Assembly: GCF_000686725.1 (NCBI RefSeq)
Contig: NZ_JMLK01000012.1
Span: 116,667 to 180,666 of the forward strand
Source: Clostridium akagii DSM 12554
Lineage (GTDB): Bacteria > Bacillota > Clostridia > Clostridiales > Clostridiaceae
Direction of reading: 5' to 3'
DNA length: 64,000 nt
This document shows, in pieces, positions 58,248 to 64,000 of the stretch; the stretch's first letter is position 1; every line of letters starts with the position of its first letter. The position numbers were made by a program, and so were the translations under genes. The notes beneath the pieces are model-generated. The model did not search any database. It saw nothing but the letters and a program-made list of their open reading frames with translations, and had not been told where the DNA came from.

Positions 58248-59303
58248 TTATAGCGATATCAATTTTGAAATAAGTTCCTTGTCAATGCAATAGGTCATTA
58301 CAGATTCGTGGGAAATAGTGCCAGCCCTATATAATTCAGCAAGGGCCATGTCCATAGTTTTCATCCCATATTTATTACCCGTTTGGATTAATGATTGAAG
58401 TTGATGGGTTTTACCTTCTCTAATTAAATTTTGAATTGCAGGAGTGCTAATCATTATTTCAAGTGCAGCAACTCTTCCATTTCCATCTTCTGTAGGGATA
58501 AGCTGCTGAGACACTATTCCCCTCATTACAGCAGCAAGTTGTATTTTTATCTGTTGTTGCTGGAATGGTGGAAAAACATCTATAATTCTATCTATTGTTT
58601 TTGCAGCTCCGATAGTATGTAAAGTTGAAAACACCAGATGGCCTGTTTCCGCAGCAGTAATTGCAATGGATATTGTTTCAAGATCTCTCATCTCACCAAC
58701 AAGAATTACATCTGGGTCTTCTCTAAGTATTGCTCGAAGTGCTGATGTATAACTTACACTATCCCTGCCTATTTCTCTTTGATTAATAATTGATTTATTA
58801 TGCTTATGCAAATACTCTATTGGGTCTTCCAATGTAATTATATTTGCTTTTCTAGTTGCATTTATTTCATTAATCATTGCAGCAAGAGATGTACTTTTTC
58901 CACTACCAGTTGGTCCAGTTACTAGAACTAGTCCTCTTTGTGAATCTATTAGCCCATTTATTATTTTAGGGAAATTAAGATCTTTTAATGCTGGCACTTT
59001 TAATCCTACATTTCTTATTGCTATAGCATCGCTACCTCTTTGTTTATAGACATTAATTCTGAATCTTCCAATCCCAGAAACAGAAAAAGATGAATCCATT
59101 TCACCTTTTGTTTCATACTCATCGAATCTATCTTCTAATAATTCTTTTGCGAAATTTTTTGTATGTATTGGTAGCAGTTTTTCTTCGCCAACAGTATCCA
59201 ATGTTCCATTTATCCGTAAAACTGGTGGAACCCCAACTGTTATGTGTAGATCAGAAGCTTTCTGTTCCAATGTTAACTTTAATAATTCATTTAAGGTTTT
59301 CAA
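58248..59303 (-). CDS. pilT: Type IV pilus retraction ATPase PilT
   Basis: Hexameric secretion ATPase that disassembles type IV pili and drives twitching. The 351 residues contain the Walker A motif TGPTGSGKST, the Asp box EDPIEYLH, Walker B DPDVILVGEMRD and the His box TGHLVFSTLHT. The start is TTG at 59303 behind AGGAGG. No pilin, pilB or pilC gene is next to it. Confidence 0.95.
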   Translation of the reverse strand: MKTLNELLKLTLEQKASDLHITVGVPPVLRINGTLDTVGEEKLLPIHTKNFAKELLEDRFDEYETKGEMDSSFSVSGIGRFRINVYKQRGSDAIAIRNVGLKVPALKDLNFPKIINGLIDSQRGLVLVTGPTGSGKSTSLAAMINEINATRKANIITLEDPIEYLHKHNKSIINQREIGRDSVSYTSALRAILREDPDVILVGEMRDLETISIAITAAETGHLVFSTLHTIGAAKTIDRIIDVFPPFQQQQIKIQLAAVMRGIVSQQLIPTEDGNGRVAALEIMISTPAIQNLIREGKTHQLQSLIQTGNKYGMKTMDMALAELYRAGTISHESVMTYCIDKELISKLISL

Positions 59304-59400
59304 TATATAATCCTCCTAGTCTAATCAAGTACTTATATAAATATTTATTCCAGAATTAAATTTAAAACACATAATAATAAAATACTATATATATAAATCA

Positions 59401-59429
59401 ATTATATACTAACTTTTCATTTTAGTAAA
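59401..59429 (-). promoter_or_regulatory. Sigma-A promoter of pilT
   Basis: TTTACT (59424-59429) and TATAAT (59401-59406) on the minus strand are 17 bases apart, about 98 bases before the start codon. The leader between them is AT-rich without clear structure. Confidence 0.55.
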
Positions 59430-59483
59430 AGATTATGTTATTTAAATTTTAAATATATTAATTGGATTAATTATATGTACACC

Positions 59484-59528
59484 AAAATGGATCAACTCAT
59501 GTTTGAAATCCGTGAGTTGATCCATTTT
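59484..59528 (-). terminator. Terminator after fprA
   Basis: Sixteen-base perfect arms (AAAATGGATCAACTCA and its complement) with a 13-base loop. On the minus strand it continues GGTGTACAT, so the T-run is only the arm end. It closes the dehydrogenase-flavodiiron operon. Confidence 0.8.
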
Positions 59529-59545
59529 TATATTTTGAGGTTCTC

Positions 59546-60745
59546 TTACTTCATTGACTCTATAATACTCTGAGAAAGGTCATCCATTAATTCCATATCA
59601 TCTACCTTCATGGCGGAGTTAACTGATACCTCATTGTCTAGAATGGTAATTTCTTTCATATCATCTAAAAGTTCACGCATCAATTTGCCTGATTGAGGAG
59701 CCCATGACCCATTTTCTATAAGAGTGAAAGTTCTTTTTTGAACATTTAATGCCTTCATATCCATTATATAATTCAGCATAGGTGGATATATTTTCAAGTT
59801 ATAAGTTACCGATGCAAGAACCACATGGCTATATTTGAATGTTTCAGAAATCAAATATGATACATGAGTTTTTGAAACATCATACATAACCACATTGGTC
59901 ATTCCCTTTTCCACCAGCCGAGTTGCCAAATCATTAGCAGCAGCCTCAGTATTCCCGTACATTGTTCCGTAAACAATCATCACTCCTTTTACCTCTGGTT
60001 CATAACTACTCCACTTGTTGTACTTATCAAGCAAGTATCCCAAATCATTGCGCCAAACTGGGCCATGTAGTGGGCATATAATCTTGATGTCAATAGTTCC
60101 TGCCTTTTTCAAAAGATCCTGAACATGAGGACCATACTTGCCTACAATATTTGTATAATATCTTCTTGCCTCGTCAATCCAATCTCGGTCAAAATTAGTC
60201 TCGTCATTAAATAGCTTACCGTCCAAGGATTTAAATGATCCAAAGGCATCAGCGGAAAATAGAACACCATTAGTAGTATCAAATGTAACCATAGCTTCTG
60301 GCCAATGTACCATTGGAGCAAATACAAATACAACATTATGTTTTCCAAAGGACATACTATCTCCTTCTTTTACCTCTAATAGTTTGCCATCAATGTGGAA
60401 ACCAAACTGATGCATGAATAGTGCAGCTTTTTCTGTACACACAATCTTTACATTAGGATAACGAAGAATAATCTCTTCAATACATGCTGCATGATCTGGC
60501 TCCATATGGTTAATTACCATATAATCTAAATCTCTGCCGTGCAGCACCTGTTTAATATTTTCAAGAAATTGACGACAAATTGACCAGTCCACTGTATCAA
60601 ATAGTACTGTCTTCTCATCTAATAGTAGATAAGAGTTATAAGAAACACCTTGTGGAATGGGATGAATGTTTTCAAATAGAGTAAGGCGATGGTCATTACC
60701 ACCAACCCAATAAAGATCCTCAGTTACTTTTCTAACACAATACAT
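59546..60745 (-). CDS. fprA: Flavodiiron protein (O2/NO reductase)
   Basis: Soluble enzyme that reduces oxygen to water or nitric oxide to nitrous oxide. The 399 residues have a beta-lactamase-like di-iron domain with ligands His80, Glu82, Asp84 and His85 (HMEPDH), His147, Asp166 and His227, then a flavodoxin domain from about 253 with the FMN loop TMYGNT. All iron ligands are present. It has AAGGAGG and starts 57 bases after the dehydrogenase-rubredoxin gene, without a terminator between. Rubredoxin is the usual electron donor to this family. Confidence 0.96.
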   Translation of the reverse strand: MYCVRKVTEDLYWVGGNDHRLTLFENIHPIPQGVSYNSYLLLDEKTVLFDTVDWSICRQFLENIKQVLHGRDLDYMVINHMEPDHAACIEEIILRYPNVKIVCTEKAALFMHQFGFHIDGKLLEVKEGDSMSFGKHNVVFVFAPMVHWPEAMVTFDTTNGVLFSADAFGSFKSLDGKLFNDETNFDRDWIDEARRYYTNIVGKYGPHVQDLLKKAGTIDIKIICPLHGPVWRNDLGYLLDKYNKWSSYEPEVKGVMIVYGTMYGNTEAAANDLATRLVEKGMTNVVMYDVSKTHVSYLISETFKYSHVVLASVTYNLKIYPPMLNYIMDMKALNVQKRTFTLIENGSWAPQSGKLMRELLDDMKEITILDNEVSVNSAMKVDDMELMDDLSQSIIESMK

Positions 60746-60802
60746 AGATATAATCCTCCTTTTATACTAAAAACCCATTATTATTTTTAATTATTATAGA
60801 GA

Positions 60803-62710
60803 TCATACTTCTATAAACATATCCTTTTCTTCACCACAAGCGGGGCAAGTCCACTCTTCAGGTATGTTTTCAAAGAGAGTTCCAGGAATTACTTCACCTT
60901 CATCATCCCCTATTCCAGGATCATATTCATAACCACATCCGTTACACACATAATGTTTCCAGGTTTGAATAACTTTTTTCTGAGACGCTCTCTTCATCTT
61001 CTTCATTGGAGGAGCTTCCTTCTTTGGTTCTCCGTTATCTAAAGCGGCAGTTAGTAGTGGTAATATTTCCATTAAATCTCCAACAATTCCGTAGTCTGCA
61101 TTCTTAAAAATTTTTGCATTAGGATTGATATTTATAGCAACAATTGTAGTAGCATCCTTGATACCTTTCAAATGTTGACCTGCACCTGAAATGCCGCAAG
61201 CAATATAAAGATTGCCTTTGAATTTTTGACCAGACATACCAACGTAACGATTCAGTGGTACATATTTAAGTGTTTCTGCTACTGGACGTGAAGAACCTAT
61301 AGCTGCTCCAGCTTGAACTGCTAAGTCTTCTATTAGCTTCATATTTTCTTTTTCTCCTATTCCAAGGCCAGCGCTGACTACCCTTTCTGCCTTAGTTATA
61401 GGTGTATCCAAAGGAATTCCAACTGTAAAATCATAGGAATCTTTCTTAAGATTTTTAACAAGAGCATCCACTTTTTCTTCAGGAGTTCCTTCTTTGAAAA
61501 TAACTTTTTTACGATAACCTGTGGCTGGTCCGTGCTGAGATGTTTTCGCTAAATGCTCGGTTTTAGGCATCTTCCCTATTATATTAGCAGCGATAACAAC
61601 TCGTTGAATCTCATTTGTTCCTTCATATATTGTACAGATCTTAGCATCCCTATAAGCACGTTCAACTTCCATACCTTTGAGATAACCGTTTCCACCAAAG
61701 ATTTGTAGAGCATCGTTTACAATCTCAAGGCAAACGTCTGAAGCATATTGTTTTGCCATAGCAGCTTCTTTGCTGTAATGCTCATGATTCTGTTTAAGCT
61801 CTGCGGCACTGTAAATAAGTAATCGAGCTGCTCTAAGCTTTGTTGCCATATCTGCTAGCTTAAAAGCTATAATCTGTTGCTGACAGATAGGTTTCCCAAA
61901 TTGAACTCTTTCTTTTGAGTACTCTAAAGCGTGCTCATAAGCTCCTTGAGCAATTCCAAGAGCTTGGGCCGCAATACCAATACGTCCACCATCCAAAGTT
62001 GCCATAGCAATCTTGAAACCCTTACCTTCTTCTCCTAATAAATTTTCCTTAGGGACTTTCACGTCATTGAAGATAAGCGCTGCAGTAGAAGAGGATCGAA
62101 TACCTAGCTTATCGTAATGCTCTCCAAAGCTAAATCCTTCTGTGCCCTTTTCCACAATAAATGCACTTATACCACGAACACCTATATCTGGCGAGGTAAC
62201 AGCAAAAACAACATATATATCAGCCTTAATCGCATTGGTAATGAAGATTTTTTCACCATTTAAAATATAATTATCACCATCCAGAACTGCAGTTGTTTCT
62301 GTACCACCGGCATCACTACCGGCATTTTCCTCAGTAAGACCAAATGCGCCAAGTTTTTCTCCCTTTGCTAATGGAATCAAATATTTTTGTTTCTGCTCCT
62401 CTGTTCCGTATGCAGCAATTGGGTATGTGCCCAAAGATGTATGTGCAGAAAGAATTACACCAGTACCGCCATCAACTCTTGATAGTTCCTCAACAGCTAT
62501 TGCATAACTGAGTACATCTAGGCCTGCTCCACCATACTCTTTTGGATACGGGATCCCTAGCATTCCTAAACTTGCTAGCTTATTAATTGCATCTGTTGGG
62601 AATTTATTCTCCTGATCCAACATAAATGCAATAGGTTTAACTTCCTCTTCTGCAAACTCTCTAATTCTTGTTCTCAAATTTTCATGTTGATCCATAGTCT
62701 TAAACAACAT
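60803..62710 (-). CDS. Acyl-CoA dehydrogenase / ETF-alpha / rubredoxin fusion
   Basis: One 635-residue protein with three parts. Residues 1-380 are an acyl-CoA dehydrogenase with FGLTEENAGSDA and catalytic Glu363 in IYEGTNEIQR, the butyryl/short-chain type. Residues about 400-556 are the FAD domain of electron-transfer-flavoprotein alpha, with GSSRPVAETL, GMSGQ, ACGISGAGQH and NADYGIVGDL. Residues 585-635 are a rubredoxin with Cys589, 592, 622 and 625. No EtfB, the partner needed for bifurcation, is nearby. The start has GAGGAGGTG. With fprA downstream, a path acyl-CoA to FAD to FAD to rubredoxin to flavodiiron centre is plausible. The physiological donor is not proven. Confidence 0.93.
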   Translation of the reverse strand: MLFKTMDQHENLRTRIREFAEEEVKPIAFMLDQENKFPTDAINKLASLGMLGIPYPKEYGGAGLDVLSYAIAVEELSRVDGGTGVILSAHTSLGTYPIAAYGTEEQKQKYLIPLAKGEKLGAFGLTEENAGSDAGGTETTAVLDGDNYILNGEKIFITNAIKADIYVVFAVTSPDIGVRGISAFIVEKGTEGFSFGEHYDKLGIRSSSTAALIFNDVKVPKENLLGEEGKGFKIAMATLDGGRIGIAAQALGIAQGAYEHALEYSKERVQFGKPICQQQIIAFKLADMATKLRAARLLIYSAAELKQNHEHYSKEAAMAKQYASDVCLEIVNDALQIFGGNGYLKGMEVERAYRDAKICTIYEGTNEIQRVVIAANIIGKMPKTEHLAKTSQHGPATGYRKKVIFKEGTPEEKVDALVKNLKKDSYDFTVGIPLDTPITKAERVVSAGLGIGEKENMKLIEDLAVQAGAAIGSSRPVAETLKYVPLNRYVGMSGQKFKGNLYIACGISGAGQHLKGIKDATTIVAININPNAKIFKNADYGIVGDLMEILPLLTAALDNGEPKKEAPPMKKMKRASQKKVIQTWKHYVCNGCGYEYDPGIGDDEGEVIPGTLFENIPEEWTCPACGEEKDMFIEV

Positions 62711-62873
62711 AAATACACCTCCTCTAAATTAAAACGGTTTCATGAATGTGATTTTTTTAAATCTGCAAAATTAAAACACTAGCTGCCGCAAGCAAAACTC
62801 TACAAATTAAAGTAACCTGTACCCTTCTTCTTTTTATACTTCCAATACATATAATAAGTATGTGTTACCTCAC

Positions 62874-62923
62874 AAACTATACCTAGAAATACATTTTTAA
62901 TGTATACTGAAACCGTATAGTTT
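62874..62923 (-). promoter_or_regulatory. Nested inverted repeat at the transcription start
   Basis: The outer arms AAACTATAC (62874-62882) and GTATAGTTT (62915-62923) are perfect complements. Inside, ATACATT (62889-62895) and AATGTAT (62899-62905) also pair. On the minus strand the first arm begins two bases after the -10 box, so the element covers the start site. It may be a repressor operator or a 5' mRNA hairpin. It does not match the PerR or Rex consensus well. Confidence 0.6.
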
Positions 62924-62924
62924 A

Positions 62925-62953
62925 ATTATATACATAAGAAATATACATTTCAA
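62925..62953 (-). promoter_or_regulatory. Sigma-A promoter of the dehydrogenase-fprA operon
   Basis: TTGAAA (62948-62953) and TATAAT (62925-62930) on the minus strand are separated by exactly 17 bases, a near-ideal promoter. The start codon is about 210 bases downstream. Confidence 0.75.
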
Positions 62954-63022
62954 GCCCAATTCAAACTTTTTTTGTCATGATTATAGTAAAATCAAGCATC
63001 TATTTGCAGTGTAATATTAATT

Positions 63023-63793
63023 TTATAGGAATTGTTTTTTATTATTATACAAAGACTTGTAACCTAAATTTAAGGATAAAAACACCGTAGTACAAACAGA
63101 AGTACAAATTGCAATCATAATAGCTATTTGGTACATAATTGCTGTAGTAGGTAATGTACCAGATAACATTTGTCCAGTCATCATCCCTGGTAAAAATATT
63201 ATTCCCATTCCAAGCATTGAATTCATTGTAGGAATTAAAGCAGTTTCTAAAGCATTATTGGCAAAGGGCTTTAAAATATCTTTAGGTTCTACTCCTAAAT
63301 TAAGTAAGGTATTAATTTTGTTTTTTTCCTTATTTATATCGTCCATAAAAGTTTTTATCGCGATATTTACTCCAGTCATAGCATTACCAATAATCATGCC
63401 AGCTAAAGGTATGGTGTATTGAGGGTTAAATATAGATTTTCCAACAACTACAGTTACAAAAAAAATCAGAACAAAAAGTCCTGAAAATGTTAAAGAGGAT
63501 CCTATTGCAATTTTAAATTTATTGTTTAGGTCTTTTCTACCTTTAAGTACTCTATGAATAGAAAATGATATCATAATTATTAAGAAAATTATAGTAAATA
63601 AAGGCCTCGGATTCTTAAATACATATTGAAGTATGTAGCCAACAATTACAAGTTGAACTGACATTCTTAAACTTGCAACTAAAAGAAGTTTTGATTGATT
63701 AACCTTAGCTCTTTTCATAATCACGAGAACTATAATTAGGAGTAAATATATAAGTGAAAATTGGAAAATACCCAATTGTACTGCTCCCTCCAT
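63023..63793 (-). CDS. fetB: ABC transporter permease FetB
   Basis: UPF0014 family membrane protein of 256 residues with about seven hydrophobic spans. It carries the family stretches LRMSVQLVIVGYIL, MIIGNAMTGVNIAIKTF and GMGIIFLPGMMTGQMLSG. The E. coli homologue exports iron and lowers oxidative stress. The start follows AAGGAGG, which lies in the last codons of the ATPase gene. Confidence 0.93.
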   Translation of the reverse strand: MEGAVQLGIFQFSLIYLLLIIVLVIMKRAKVNQSKLLLVASLRMSVQLVIVGYILQYVFKNPRPLFTIIFLIIMISFSIHRVLKGRKDLNNKFKIAIGSSLTFSGLFVLIFFVTVVVGKSIFNPQYTIPLAGMIIGNAMTGVNIAIKTFMDDINKEKNKINTLLNLGVEPKDILKPFANNALETALIPTMNSMLGMGIIFLPGMMTGQMLSGTLPTTAIMYQIAIMIAICTSVCTTVFLSLNLGYKSLYNNKKQFL

Positions 63794-63795
63794 CT

Positions 63796-64000
63796 TTAAG
63801 CCTCCTTAATTATTTCAATTTTATGTTCACAGAATTCTTCAAGTATAGCTTTATTGTGACTTACAATCACAATATCAATATTCTTTTTAAAGCAGAAGTT
63901 TTTTATATTTATCATTATTTTATGGCTGTTTTTTTCATCTAATGCAGAAGTTGGCTCATCAAGCAATATAACTTTTGGACATAATGATAGAAAAATGGCT
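63796..64000 (-). CDS. fetA: ABC transporter ATP-binding protein FetA, C-terminal part
   Basis: The window ends inside this gene; only the last 68 codons are present. They show the Walker B and D loop [13 protein letters not shown] and the switch histidine in VIVSHN, then the stop three bases before fetB. The ABC signature and Walker A motif lie outside the window. Assigned as FetA because it is directly coupled to fetB. Confidence 0.88.
   Translation of the reverse strand, partial: AIFLSLCPKVILLDEPTSALDEKNSHKIMINIKNFCFKKNIDIVIVSHNKAILEEFCEHKIEIIKEA

Larger units (their letters stand above)
62711..63022. other. Intergenic region before the dehydrogenase operon
   Basis: 312 bases with no supported gene. 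It holds the operon promoter (62925-62953) and the nested inverted repeat (62874-62923), which leave an untranslated leader of about 200 bases. A second TATAAT preceded by a weak -35 sequence lies further upstream. I find no clear terminator for fetB. Confidence 0.65.

Noticed and set aside
60142..60348. Minus-strand frame inside fprA in another frame
   Set aside because: Fully inside fprA, which has every iron ligand in its own frame.
62903..62935. PerR or Rex box at the dehydrogenase promoter
   Set aside because: The half sites fit only partly and the spacing differs from both consensus sequences, so no regulator is named.
1..64000. CRISPR arrays, tRNA or rRNA genes, prophage, intact insertion sequences
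   Set aside because: None found on reading both strands; gene content is core chromosome throughout.

Overview
This is a stretch of AT-rich, spore-forming Firmicute chromosome, almost certainly from Clostridium in the broad sense. The evidence is the sporulation genes (spoVM, spoIVA, sigE, sigG, spoIIGA, ylbJ), Pta-AckA acetate metabolism, a flavodiiron protein, rubredoxin, strong purine-rich ribosome binding sites, frequent TTG and GTG starts, and gene blocks conserved in clostridia. I cannot name the species. Nearly all genes lie on the minus strand. Only tmcAL, ylbJ and rpmB are on the plus strand. I see no rRNA, tRNA, CRISPR array, prophage or intact insertion sequence.

Layout, read in the minus-strand direction of transcription within each block. 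(1) 1-7 kb: rnc, a radical SAM protein, a 32-residue membrane peptide, smc and ftsY. (2) 6.7-11.6 kb: pta-ackA, a DUF177 protein-rpmF, then plsX-acpP for lipid synthesis. (3) 11.9-14.4 kb, plus strand: tmcAL and ylbJ, convergent with a coiled-coil gene that follows rsmD-coaD. (4) 16-20 kb: recG, and a DAK2 (YloV/FakA-like) gene with an Asp23 partner. (5) 20.3-20.9 kb: divergent rpmB, then spoVM and a 57-residue membrane protein. (6) 21-35 kb: a long housekeeping array yicC-remA-gmk-rpoZ-coaBC, then priA-def-fmt-rsmB-rlmN-stp-pknB-rsgA-rpe-thiN. (7) 35-41 kb: spoIVA, and the radical SAM/PDZ gene-der-gpsA. (8) 41-50 kb: a complete phosphate-starvation locus phoP-phoR-chemoreceptor-pstS-C-A-B-phoU. 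(9) 50-56.6 kb: pgeF, nrdR, ylmC, and the ftsA-ftsZ and spoIIGA-sigE-sigG clusters. (10) 56.8-64 kb: a glycosyltransferase, pilT, an acyl-CoA dehydrogenase/ETF-alpha/rubredoxin fusion followed by a flavodiiron protein, and fetB with the end of fetA.

Regulation can be read at several places. acpP, yloU, rpmB, pilT and the dehydrogenase operon have good sigma-A promoters. sigG has a sequence fitting the sigma-F/sigma-G consensus exactly. spoIIGA has a candidate long-spacer promoter like that of Bacillus subtilis spoIIG. pstS and the chemoreceptor are each preceded by PHO-box-like repeats. Many operon ends carry clear intrinsic terminators.

The most interesting unit is the last operon. One polypeptide joins an acyl-CoA dehydrogenase, the FAD domain of ETF-alpha and a rubredoxin, and it is encoded directly upstream of a flavodiiron O2/NO reductase. 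This suggests a short electron path from an acyl-CoA to oxygen or nitric oxide. A nested inverted repeat lies at the predicted transcription start. The second is a chemoreceptor embedded in the phosphate regulon with its own PHO-like promoter.
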